From Nocardia jinanensis (GTDB lineage: Bacteria; Actinomycetota; Actinomycetes; Mycobacteriales; Mycobacteriaceae): 64,000 nt of DNA. Positions 55,161 through 63,629 of the stretch are shown here, one piece after another. The notes below the pieces were generated by a model that was not told the origin of the DNA, searched no databases, and was given only the letters and a program-made list of their open reading frames with translations. Numbering within the stretch: the stretch's first letter is position 1; the number at the start of each line of letters is the position of its first letter. The DNA is taken from assembly GCF_014645735.1 (NCBI RefSeq), contig NZ_BMMH01000006.1:186001-250000 (forward strand), given 5' to 3'. A program made the translations under genes and the position numbers.

Positions 55161-55805
55161 ATGGTTCGCACGAAAGATCCGGCAGTCCGGTCGATGTTGA
55201 TCGAACGAGCAGCCCGGATGCTCGCCGCCCGAGAAGCCGTCACCATCCGGTCACTGGTATCCGGAACGAGTGTGTCGACCATGGCGCTCTACACCTACTT
55301 CGGCGGGCTGCCCGGACTGTGGTCGGCGGTTCGCCAAGAGGGGTTCACCCGTTTGGCCGCCCGGATCGAAGAGGTCCACGCGACCGAGGACCCGGTTCAC
55401 GATCTCGCGGCGCTGGGTGCGGTGTACATGAACAACGCACTCGCCGACCCGCATCTGTACCGGGTCATGTTCGACGCCGATTTCGAACTCGCCGATCCGG
55501 CCGCCGCCGATGCCACCCTGCACCACTTGGTCGTGGCGGTGGAACGCGCCAGGGACACCGGACGGTTCCGTTCCGATATCGACCCGTTGACGCTGGCCAC
55601 GCAGACCTGGCTCATCGGACACGGCGCCGCGTCCCTTGTCACACACGGACCACTACCCGCCGAAACGATCGAACTGACACTTCCCGTGCTGGTCGCACTC
55701 TTCGCCGCCGCGGGCGACGACACTGCGCGCTGCAGACGCTCGGTGGAAACCGGGTGGCGCGCACAGTTCCCGGCCGATGCGGGCAGCATCGAGCCGCGCC
55801 CATGA
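55161..55805 (+). CDS. TetR-family transcriptional regulator
   Basis: A 214-residue TetR repressor-type protein. The helix-turn-helix covers ARMLAAREAVTIRSLVSGTS with the recognition segment VSTMALYTYFGGLPGLWSAV. The C-terminal ligand domain resembles the WHG-type group (YMNNALADPHLYRVMFDADF). The ATG at 55161 lies right after the palindrome at 55133-55154. Divergent placement next to the RidA-like gene suggests local control of it. Confidence 0.9.
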   Translation: MVRTKDPAVRSMLIERAARMLAAREAVTIRSLVSGTSVSTMALYTYFGGLPGLWSAVRQEGFTRLAARIEEVHATEDPVHDLAALGAVYMNNALADPHLYRVMFDADFELADPAAADATLHHLVVAVERARDTGRFRSDIDPLTLATQTWLIGHGAASLVTHGPLPAETIELTLPVLVALFAAAGDDTARCRRSVETGWRAQFPADAGSIEPRP

Positions 55806-55887
55806 CCGGGCAGTTCGGCTCGGCTCCCGACCCCGGCGCCCGGCGCAGCAGGAACTGCGCGACGTGGGATTTCGAGGGTGGCGGGCG

Positions 55888-56110
55888 CTATCGGTATCGC
55901 CCCTGGTCTACGGGTGTCACGCGCACTGTCCAGCTGTCCTCGAAGGCGAGCTCCAGCCGATCCGCCACGTCGAACGCCTGCCCCACCGCGAGTACGGCCG
56001 CAGCGCGGACAGCGCTCTCCTCGATGTCCGTGAGCTGCAGCCGGGCGTCACGATCTCCACCCGCCTGCGGCAGGATGCCGGCGCGAGTCAGCGCACGAGC
56101 TCTAGGTGTA
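55888..56110 (-). pseudogene. 3' fragment of an unknown gene
   Basis: On the minus strand a frame with strong GC-ending codon bias reads RLQLTDIEESAVRAAAVLAV, then GQAFDVADRLELAFEDSWTV and ends VTPVDQGRYR with a stop at 55888. It lacks a start codon at a sensible length and I cannot assign a family. It looks like the tail of a lost gene. The rest of 55806-56288 shows nothing. Confidence 0.35.
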
Positions 56111-56288
56111 GTTCCCCGTGAGGTTGTGAACGCGGGCTGCGGGGGTTTGGCCGCCGCATATCGGTGCCTGGACGTTGAAAGAAGGGCCGTTCACGGGCGA
56201 CGAGTGCGCGAACCTCGACATCCAGCGGTAACCGGGGTACTTTCTGTTAATTCGGAATTACGGATTTACAGATCAATGGGAGTTCGCA

Positions 56289-57317
56289 ATGTTGCGCAAG
56301 CTCACTATCGTTGTCGTGGCAGCACTGCCCATGCTCGCGGGATGCACCAGCGATGCGACCGGCGACCACGCGTGCGCTCCGATCCCGGCCCCGGACGTCA
56401 CATCGGCCGAGGGATGGCTGGGCCGGATCGACGCGGAGCCGGACAATATCTCGATCGCCGTCGACGACGGGAAAGGACATACTGCCGGACGGCGCGTCGA
56501 CGACCAGCAACCCACTGCGTCGGCCATGAAGGTCGTCCCGCTCGCGGCCTACGCCCGGGCTGTCGCGGCGGGAACGCTCGACCCGCAGGAACGCGTTCCC
56601 GTCGCCGAATGGGAACGCTGGTACCTCCCGGGCACCGACGGCGGTGCGCACGAACAGGCGCGAACCCGCCTGCCCGGCGACACGGTCACTCTCGACCAGA
56701 TGGTCAGCGCGATGATTCGCGAAAGCGACAACGCTGTCCCCGACTACCTGCGCGACCGCCTCGGTGACCGCGCACTGGTCGACGCCGCCGCAGCGGGCGG
56801 GTGGCACAATTTCTCGCCCTTTTCCAAACTCGGCGATATGATCCGCCTGCTCGAGCCGGGGGTAGTCGACGTGTGGTCGGCGGCGCGCCGCTATTCCGCC
56901 GATCCGCCGTACCGAAAGGCGATGCAGTCGAAACCATTGCCGCCCTATGCCGTTCAAGCATCGTGGGCCGCCACCACACCCACGGCATCGGCACATCAGC
57001 TCGCGTCGATGCACCGTTCGATCGCCACCGGCAGCTTCGGGCCGGGCACGGATATCGCACGTGGACAACTGGAATGGCAACCCGCGCCGGACGGGTACGC
57101 GGCGATGGGATTCAAGGGCGGCTCGTTCCCCGGCGTGCTGGCGGACGCGATCTATCTACGCCGCGCCGACGGTACCGCCGCGACCGCCGTCCTGCTCGAT
57201 CGTCGCATACCCGAGACCACATGGCGCACCGCGCTACAGACCCTGAGCGAACAGGAGGTACTCATCCGGGCCATGATGGAACCGGATATGCTGCGGCGAC
57301 TAACGTGTTCGCTATGA
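56289..57317 (+). CDS. Class A beta-lactamase-like lipoprotein
   Basis: A 342-residue exported serine hydrolase of the beta-lactamase/transpeptidase-like fold. The signal peptide ends in the lipobox LAGC (Cys at about 19), so it should be membrane-anchored outside. The active-site SxxK is SAMK at 78-81, the SDN motif is at about 146-148 (RESDN), and the third motif is KGG (GFKGGSFPG) in place of KTG. It may hydrolyse a beta-lactam or a peptidoglycan-like substrate. The ATG at 56289 follows GGGAG. Its stop overlaps the next start (ATGA). Confidence 0.85.
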   Translation: MLRKLTIVVVAALPMLAGCTSDATGDHACAPIPAPDVTSAEGWLGRIDAEPDNISIAVDDGKGHTAGRRVDDQQPTASAMKVVPLAAYARAVAAGTLDPQERVPVAEWERWYLPGTDGGAHEQARTRLPGDTVTLDQMVSAMIRESDNAVPDYLRDRLGDRALVDAAAAGGWHNFSPFSKLGDMIRLLEPGVVDVWSAARRYSADPPYRKAMQSKPLPPYAVQASWAATTPTASAHQLASMHRSIATGSFGPGTDIARGQLEWQPAPDGYAAMGFKGGSFPGVLADAIYLRRADGTAATAVLLDRRIPETTWRTALQTLSEQEVLIRAMMEPDMLRRLTCSL

Positions 57318-57772
57318 CCGATGTCGCTGCCAAGCTCGCCGAGTTGGAGGCGCGAATCGAAGCGCTGGAGGGGCGCCCGCGCCCCGGCGACACAGCCGCC
57401 CACGGGTCCATCGAATATCGCGGTCACGTCGATTTCGCCGGCGAGGTCAACTGGACCATCCGCTACAGCGCGGCAGCGGTACTCCAGCTATCCGCCACTG
57501 CCCGTGGGGAAGTACTGGCCGCGCTGGGACATCCGGTTCGGCTGGCGCTGGTCCAGTTACTGCTCGACGGCCCGTGCACCGGGACCGAGATGGCCGAAGC
57601 CGTCGGCCTCACCTCCACCGGACAGCTCTACCACCATGTCCGCGCCCTGTCGTCGGCCGGAATCATCGAACAACACAGTCGCGCCACCTATCAGATACCA
57701 CCGCCGAAAGTCGTTCCGGTACTCGTGCTGATGACCGCCGCGGCCGATATCGCCGGCCTTCTCAGCCGCTGA
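57314..57772 (+). CDS. ArsR-like winged-helix regulator
   Basis: A 152-residue DNA-binding protein. A short coiled N-terminus (AAKLAELEARIEALEGRPRP) precedes a winged helix of the ArsR type: LAALGHPVRLALVQLLLDGP, then CTGTEMAEAVGLTSTGQLYH and a wing. No metal-binding cysteines stand in the usual ArsR place. Its ATG overlaps the beta-lactamase-like gene by 4 bases, so the two are translated together and it may regulate that gene in response to cell-wall stress. The transcript probably ends in the long hairpin at 57801. Confidence 0.88.
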   Translation: MTDVAAKLAELEARIEALEGRPRPGDTAAHGSIEYRGHVDFAGEVNWTIRYSAAAVLQLSATARGEVLAALGHPVRLALVQLLLDGPCTGTEMAEAVGLTSTGQLYHHVRALSSAGIIEQHSRATYQIPPPKVVPVLVLMTAAADIAGLLSR

Positions 57773-57800
57773 CCGAGCCTGGTTGCCACGAGACCACTTT

Positions 57801-57847
57801 CCGCGATCAGTAGCAACGGTCGGTGTGACCGTTGCTACTGATCGCGG
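57801..57847. terminator. Perfect 21-bp inverted repeat
   Basis: Bases 57801-57821 (starting CCGCGATCAGTAGCAACGGT) and 57827-57847 are exactly complementary over 21 base pairs around a 5-base loop, GGTGT. It starts 28 bases past the ArsR stop and ends 166 bases before the next start. It could be a bidirectional terminator, a regulator site or a mobile-element trace. No other such perfect stem was noticed in the window. Confidence 0.6.
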
Positions 57848-58013
57848 GGTTGTTGCGGGCGAGGGGGTGTGGTTGCCCGGTGAGTGCTTCGGCGCATTCG
57901 GGCAGCCCGGGAGCGGGGTTCTCGGTGGTGGGTGGCGGGGGTTGGGTATGCGACCGTTGCTTGGCTGGTGTTGGTCTGTTCGTCGGGTCGATGGTCGTTT
58001 CGAGGTGAGTTGT

Positions 58014-61000
58014 GTGGTTGCTCTGCCGGAGGGATTTCCTTTGGCGGTGTGTGAGCCGGTGATGGGGCCGTTTCCGCGGGGGAATCCGGAGGCGTTGCGG
58101 GCTGGGGGAGATGCGTGGGCGAGGGCGGCGCGGGAGTGCCGCGCGGAGGCTGATGAGCTCGAGGGGGTGGTGTTGTCGGTGCCGGGTTGTTTGGCCGGCG
58201 AGGCGGGGAGCGAGGCGCAGCGAGTGCTGGTGGTGTCGGCGGGGCGGAAGCGGGATCTGGCCGAGTATTGCGAGGGTAAGGCCTCGGAGTGCTACGAAAC
58301 GGCCAATGTGATCGAGTTGGGGCAGGCCACGTGGATAGTGATGGGGTCGGCGCTGGTGGTGGAGTTGCTGGCGACGTTGGCGGTGCCCGGGGGCGGGCTG
58401 GCCGCGGCGGCGGGGGTGCGGGTTACGGCCAGGACGGGGTGGCAATTGGCTTGGGCGCGGTTGATCGAGTCGATGGTGGCGGTGTGTGCTCGGTTGGCGG
58501 CGTCGCGTGCGGTGTTGATCGGTCAGGGGATTGTGGTGGGTGGGGTGTTCGGTGGTGGGGTTTCGTGGGGTGTGCAGGTATGGCAGCAGGGGCAGGGGAC
58601 TCGGGATGCGATCGATTGGGAGACGGTGGTGGTGTCCGGTGCGGGGGGTGCGGCCGGTGGTGTGGGTGCGGGGGTGTTGTATTCCCGGCCGGTGGCGGGG
58701 GTGATGGCGCGGTTGCACGGGTCGGGTTCGCGGCGAGGGAATGCGGCGGCGGTGTTGGCGGCTGGTGGTGCGGCGGGGGTGGCCGGTGGGGTGACGGGCA
58801 CGTTGGGGGGTGCGGTGGCGGCGAGTGTGTATGCGGGGGATGCCTCGATGCCCGAGGGGTCGGAGTTCTATCTGGGTGCGGTCAATGGTGCGTTGGAGGG
58901 TTTGTTGTCCGGGGGCGTACACACCATCGGCGGTGCGGCCACACCCCCGACACCACCGGCCGGACTACCCGGACATCCTGGCCTGCCCCGGCAGGGGCTG
59001 GGCGACCTCGAGGCCCTCGCTCGAAACATGAACGCGGCCCGACCCGACGACCCCGCTTCGGCCCTGACCGCCGGGCATTCGACTCGGTCCGCGACATCCG
59101 TGGACACCGACGCCACCCGCACCGACGGCCCTGCACCCCTGGTTCGGTCAGTGGGCAACGACAACACTCCGGCCGCTACACCTTCCCCCGCTGCCACGAT
59201 CACGGCGCCCCCTTTCCTGCCTCGGAGCAGCGACCACATGTCCGCGGCTGTCCCGGACGCCGTCGCCGACCCGACCGACACAATCGGCCCGACGCAGATC
59301 GCTGTGGGTCTCGGATCGGCGGTCACGGCCGATACCTCGTTCGCGGCCCGCGCCGAGACCCCGTCCGCCGCTCCCACCGGTACCTACTCGACCCTCGGTC
59401 CGGACCCCGCCGGCCGTACCACGACCGGCCCGGGGGCGGCCACCGCGAACCTGCTGGAGATCCACCGCGCATACCAGGGCTCCACGGCTCCCGGAGCAGA
59501 CACCACACCGATCGGCGATGCGCCGGGCAGCGCGGCCGCCGCCCCGATGACTGTCGACCGATCGGCAACCACCGCGGTACCGACAGCCACCGCGGTACCG
59601 ACAGCCACCGCGGTACCGGCGACCACCGCGGTACCGGCGACCACCGCCGTCCCGGCGATCACGGCCGACACTCCTTCCACCGCGCACACCGGCACAGCGC
59701 CCGAACCCGACGTTTTATCCCAGGCCCCGGAAACAGAGAACCGGCCGAGCACCCCGTGGTCACGCGACGATCCCATGGCACCTACCCCGCCCGGCGTTCA
59801 GCCGGTCGAGCGCACACCCTCAACCTGGTACCCGCGCACCACCGACCTCCTCTCCGGCATCACAACCCCGGAACCGGCGTATACCACCACGGCCGCTGCC
59901 GCGGTATCGCCCCGACCCACAGCAGCGACCCACACCGGCCGACGTGCCGGAGTAATGCTCGGTGGTGCCGCGCCCCCATCACACTCCCGAACCAGCGGCA
60001 CGCTCACCCAGGCCGGTGGCTATCCGATCACAGCGGCCGCCGCCGCATCCGGGTCCACCGGACTGATCGGGACCGCAGCGACCACCACGATCACCGCGCC
60101 GGCCCACACCGCACCACCCGCCGACACCCAGTTCATATCAGAGCCCCGCGGCGCCACACCACTGTCCGGCACCACCGGTGTATCTACCCGCAGCGAACCC
60201 GGGCGTGTCCGTGGAACACATTTCACCACCACCCGATCCGAGGCCGCTCTGGTGGCCGATACCGGATCCGGGGCCGCGGCCGGTGGCAATGGTGATGGCC
60301 ATTTCGGATCCGGCGGCAACGATGACGGTCATTTCGGATCCGGCGAATCCGGTGAACCCCCGGACCCTTCGGACGCGGAGCTACTGGGCGCACCCCGAGA
60401 CGACTGGTCGCAGTGGTCGCCGTCAGAGGTGGGAATCAGACTTCGGGCCGCACTCGAGAACATGGGTCGCTCCGAAGTCGAGGTTCTCGGGTTCGACCGG
60501 GACGGCCTCAATCCAGAAGTAGCGCGCGAATTCGCGCGGGGAGTAATCGATATGCTCTCCGGGTTTCCGCGCGCGAAGATCGACAGTGTCGGTATCGAAC
60601 GATTGAAAGATTCCGACGGTCTCGCGAAAATATCGGAACCCGGACGTGACCCCGGAACCGGCGATCTGGCTCCGATACGTATCCGCCTCGACTCCGAATA
60701 TGCTTCCAGCGCAGTTAAATTCCGCGAGAAGGTCCGTGAAGGATGCGAAAGAAGCAGCGGCGGATTCGGTAAACCCGACCTGTCGCCGATCGCGTTGCAG
60801 CGGCCGGTCTACCACACCTTCGCCCGCCAGTACGGTCACGCACTCGACTACGCGACCGGCTACCTGGCCCGCGGATCCGCGGAACCGTACCTGTACCGAA
60901 TCGCCGCGGAGCAGAACGCCGACTTTCCCAGCTGGATTACCGAACTCAGCGGCAACAGCATCGCCTTCGACCGCACCCTCGAACCGGGTAACGCAGTGGC

Positions 61001-62525
61001 CGACGCATTCGCCGACCACATCGTGGGCGGCCCGGACACGCCGATACCGGCACAAGCCCTGCACCACCTGCTGACCCGGCTCGCCGAAAACCCCACCGTG
61101 AGATACAACGATATCGAACCATTCCACCCCACCCGGCCCGCCGCGGGGCATTCCCAGGTCGGTGATGGTGCGCCCACCCGTGCGGAAATCGACATCGCCC
61201 ACGCCGAACACGCACTGCGGCAACTGATTCCGGGCAGCGATCCCGCACTGCTCCGCCCCAGCCGGATCCGGGCCCTGGACCGGAAGTGGCAATCGGAGGG
61301 AGTGCCGCTGGATGAGCGGGCGCGGCGCGCAGCCGCGTTGCGGCACTACATCCGGATGCGCCTGCGTGAGCAGGACGATCCAGACGCAGCCCAGTTGAAG
61401 CGGGAACGTGACCTGGCCGACTACGGGAACCCCGACGGCCCGACGTTCGAGCAGTTGGTCGACAACGTGCGCCGCCGCGGGTATGAGGGCGACGGGGTCT
61501 ATCGCGAAATCATCGGCGCACAACGCGCTTACGAAGATGGTCCGCCGAGGAGTCGACCCGAGGTGGAGGTGCAGGCGCATCGTGGTGGGCGCAGTTCGTC
61601 GGTGGAGAACACGCTGGCCGCGTTCGAACACGCTATGCGACTCGGAGTCGACACGATCGAACTCGATATCGGGCTGACCGCCGATGGGGTGCCGATCGTG
61701 TACCACGATCAGCGCTTCACCGCGAAAAAGATGCGAGACACCGGACCGGCTTTTGCTGGAGACCCGCAGTTCCCCTACGTCCGCAAACGGGTTGCGGACC
61801 TGACGTACGCGCAGGTCCGCAAGCTCGTCCCGGCCAGCGGGCATGGTGGATCCGCCGCACCTGCCGAGAGCGGATTCGACGCCGCCATCCCCAGCTTGGC
61901 CGAGGTTGCCGCCCTCGTGCGCGACACTGGGTGGAAGGGCACGCTGTGTGTTGAGATCAAAACCGATCCGTCCTGGGACGAGGCGCGGGTCGGCAAGCTG
62001 GTCGATGCCGCCGTCCACACCCTACGCACCACTGACCCGGACAGCCGGAGCGTTCCGTACCGGCTGCTCGCGTTCGATTGGCGGGCACTCGAGCGAGCGG
62101 CCGTCATTGCGCCGGAGGTCGACCGGGTGGGGCTGGTCATACCGTGGACCGCGAAACCTGCCTGGATGCGCAGCGACCCGGGGGTCCCCCTGTCGAGCAG
62201 GATCTATTCGATAGCCACGATGGAGAGAGGCGTCCTGCGTCTGCCGCGCGGTGTCGTGCGATTCGCGGGCGGTGATGTCCCCGCCGCCGCGCGCGATTCT
62301 GGTATCACCATGCTGTCACCGGACTATTCGATGGTCACCGAGGAGTTCATGCGGCAGGCCAGGGCGGTGGGAGTGCCGGTCGTGCCGCATACGGTGAACG
62401 ATAGGGCCGAAATGGTAAGGCTGATCGATCTCGGCGTAAAGGGAATCGTCACCGATAGCCCCGAGTTGCTGCGGGAGGTGCTGAAGGAAAAGGGCTATCC
62501 CGTGCCCGCGTCCGTCGCCCTCTGA
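58014..62525 (+). CDS. WXG100/CpnT-like polymorphic protein with C-terminal glycerophosphodiesterase
   Basis: A predicted 1,503-residue protein. Residues 1-305 (VALPEGFPLAVCEPVMGPFP) are the same WXG100-like and hydrophobic module as in the protein at 47249. Residues 306-780 form a Thr/Ala/Pro linker. Residues 780-1040 look like a degenerate zincin: HTFARQYGHALDYATGYL near 932 is an HExxH-like helix in which His-Glu is Arg-Gln, followed by a NAVADAFADHIV segment. From about 1183 comes a glycerophosphodiester phosphodiesterase: AHRGGRSSSVENTLAAFEHA, ELDIGLTADGVPIVYHD and LCVEIKT carry the catalytic His and metal ligands. It would hydrolyse glycerophosphodiesters, perhaps as a secreted effector. 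The GTG at 58014 has GAGG 8 bases upstream. Confidence 0.85.
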   Translation: MVALPEGFPLAVCEPVMGPFPRGNPEALRAGGDAWARAARECRAEADELEGVVLSVPGCLAGEAGSEAQRVLVVSAGRKRDLAEYCEGKASECYETANVIELGQATWIVMGSALVVELLATLAVPGGGLAAAAGVRVTARTGWQLAWARLIESMVAVCARLAASRAVLIGQGIVVGGVFGGGVSWGVQVWQQGQGTRDAIDWETVVVSGAGGAAGGVGAGVLYSRPVAGVMARLHGSGSRRGNAAAVLAAGGAAGVAGGVTGTLGGAVAASVYAGDASMPEGSEFYLGAVNGALEGLLSGGVHTIGGAATPPTPPAGLPGHPGLPRQGLGDLEALARNMNAARPDDPASALTAGHSTRSATSVDTDATRTDGPAPLVRSVGNDNTPAATPSPAATITAPPFLPRSSDHMSAAVPDAVADPTDTIGPTQIAVGLGSAVTADTSFAARAETPSAAPTGTYSTLGPDPAGRTTTGPGAATANLLEIHRAYQGSTAPGADTTPIGDAPGSAAAAPMTVDRSATTAVPTATAVPTATAVPATTAVPATTAVPAITADTPSTAHTGTAPEPDVLSQAPETENRPSTPWSRDDPMAPTPPGVQPVERTPSTWYPRTTDLLSGITTPEPAYTTTAAAAVSPRPTAATHTGRRAGVMLGGAAPPSHSRTSGTLTQAGGYPITAAAAASGSTGLIGTAATTTITAPAHTAPPADTQFISEPRGATPLSGTTGVSTRSEPGRVRGTHFTTTRSEAALVADTGSGAAAGGNGDGHFGSGGNDDGHFGSGESGEPPDPSDAELLGAPRDDWSQWSPSEVGIRLRAALENMGRSEVEVLGFDRDGLNPEVAREFARGVIDMLSGFPRAKIDSVGIERLKDSDGLAKISEPGRDPGTGDLAPIRIRLDSEYASSAVKFREKVREGCERSSGGFGKPDLSPIALQRPVYHTFARQYGHALDYATGYLARGSAEPYLYRIAAEQNADFPSWITELSGNSIAFDRTLEPGNAVADAFADHIVGGPDTPIPAQALHHLLTRLAENPTVRYNDIEPFHPTRPAAGHSQVGDGAPTRAEIDIAHAEHALRQLIPGSDPALLRPSRIRALDRKWQSEGVPLDERARRAAALRHYIRMRLREQDDPDAAQLKRERDLADYGNPDGPTFEQLVDNVRRRGYEGDGVYREIIGAQRAYEDGPPRSRPEVEVQAHRGGRSSSVENTLAAFEHAMRLGVDTIELDIGLTADGVPIVYHDQRFTAKKMRDTGPAFAGDPQFPYVRKRVADLTYAQVRKLVPASGHGGSAAPAESGFDAAIPSLAEVAALVRDTGWKGTLCVEIKTDPSWDEARVGKLVDAAVHTLRTTDPDSRSVPYRLLAFDWRALERAAVIAPEVDRVGLVIPWTAKPAWMRSDPGVPLSSRIYSIATMERGVLRLPRGVVRFAGGDVPAAARDSGITMLSPDYSMVTEEFMRQARAVGVPVVPHTVNDRAEMVRLIDLGVKGIVTDSPELLREVLKEKGYPVPASVAL
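59571..59660 (+). repeat. Five 18-bp tandem repeats in the linker
   Basis: Five head-to-tail 18-base units, ACCGCGGTACCGACAGCC and close variants, encode a run of TAVPTA/TAVPAT units within the Thr/Pro-rich linker of the second CpnT-like protein. The unit length keeps the frame on copy-number change. Confidence 0.85.
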
Positions 62526-62669
62526 GCGAAGCCGCCACCGAACGCGGAATGACGCTTCTCGGCGGGCAAGATGCTCTGGTCGAAGCATTCCCCGTTCTTC
62601 GCCGCGTTTTCACTGACCGGCGGGGGCAAGACGTGACCGGTGAGCCGTGAATATCGCGCAGAGGCGAAT

Positions 62670-62800
62670 GTGGGCGAGTCGTTTCATATGGATCCGGACG
62701 CCGTGCGCGCCCTGGCCGAGGAACTACGCGGTATCGCCCGCCCGAAACTCGGCCCGGACTGCCGCGCGCTCATCGCCGCCGGAATGACCGGACCGCCACC
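62670..62800 (+). pseudogene. EspC/WXG100-like N-terminal relic (possible)
   Basis: A GTG at 62670 opens GESFHMDPDAVRALAEELRG and IARPKLGPDCRAL. The first ~18 residues resemble the start of small type VII secretion-associated proteins (EspC-like). The frame then continues without a sensible stop into the antisense of the Nudix gene, so a 5' fragment is more likely than an intact gene. A second small secretion-associated protein next to the CpnT-like gene would fit, but the match is short. Confidence 0.3.
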
Positions 62801-62941
62801 AGCTCGAGCGGATCCGCAGCACCTGCTGGGCTCCAGAGCCGGGACCGAGATCGATGCCGTTCGCCTGAATCGATACCCGGCTACAACAAGACCCGGGTGG
62901 ACCGGGCTGTACCGCAATCTCCACTGCCGAGCCGACGATTG

Positions 62942-63409
62942 TCAGCGAAATCGCTCGGCAAGTCGGGTCAGCAATGGCCGCTGGCCGGTGGTCAGCCTGT
63001 CGTGCGCGGTGGTCAGATCGAACCATTCGACTCGATCGACCTCGGGGAAAGCGCGGTACTCGCCCGACCGCGGCGGCCATTCCATCTCGAATGTCCCCGG
63101 TACCACTCGAGCCGGATCGAGCTCGCCCTCGACCGCCCACACCGTAACCTGCTTCTTGCTCCGCCCGCTGCCGTACTGCACTTCACCCAGCGCGATCCAC
63201 TCCCCGTCGGGCACCGGCACTCCCAACTCCTCGTCGAATTCGCGGCTCGCGGCGGCGCGGGCCTGCTCGGTCGCCGGCTCGTACTCACCCTTGGGGATCG
63301 ACCACGCCCCCGAATCCTTACGCGCCCACAGCGGCCCGCCCATATGCCCCAGCAGCACTTGCACCTCCGGCTCACGACGAAACAGCAGAACTCCGGCGCT
63401 GTACTTCAT
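62942..63409 (-). CDS. Nudix hydrolase
   Basis: A 155-residue Nudix hydrolase. The start MKYSAGVLLFRREPEVQVLL and the box region IPKGEYEPATEQARAAASRE, then FDEELG, are typical of a small family active on diadenosine polyphosphates or NDP-linked compounds. The box has one extra residue between its first Gly and Glu. The ATG at 63409 is chosen because the longer frame to 63607 has no similarity upstream. Cytosolic; no operon partner is visible. Confidence 0.88.
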   Translation of the reverse strand: MKYSAGVLLFRREPEVQVLLGHMGGPLWARKDSGAWSIPKGEYEPATEQARAAASREFDEELGVPVPDGEWIALGEVQYGSGRSKKQVTVWAVEGELDPARVVPGTFEMEWPPRSGEYRAFPEVDRVEWFDLTTAHDRLTTGQRPLLTRLAERFR

Positions 63410-63629
63410 GGCGTGCAGTCTGCCGGAATGCATCCCGGCAATGCGAACCGCCGAGAACGAGACCGGCCCGGTTCGAGCCGATCGAGAACGCACAGGGAAC
63501 TGGTCCCACGTCATCGCCGACTTGGTGATGCCGCGGCGACCGTTGCTGTAGTGGGTCACCCGAGCGAGTGGAGCCACCGCCGGTTCGGCGGCGGCTCCAC
63601 GGACCACATCGTGGTGACAGACCGACGGC

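Noticed and set aside
57783..58013. Extension of the second carrier to an earlier start
   Set aside because: It would pass through the perfect inverted repeat at 57801-57847 and lacks similarity to the paralogue, whose start aligns with 58014.
62640..63551. A 303-residue plus-strand gene after the second carrier
   Set aside because: Only the first 20-40 residues resemble anything; the remainder is antisense to the Nudix gene.
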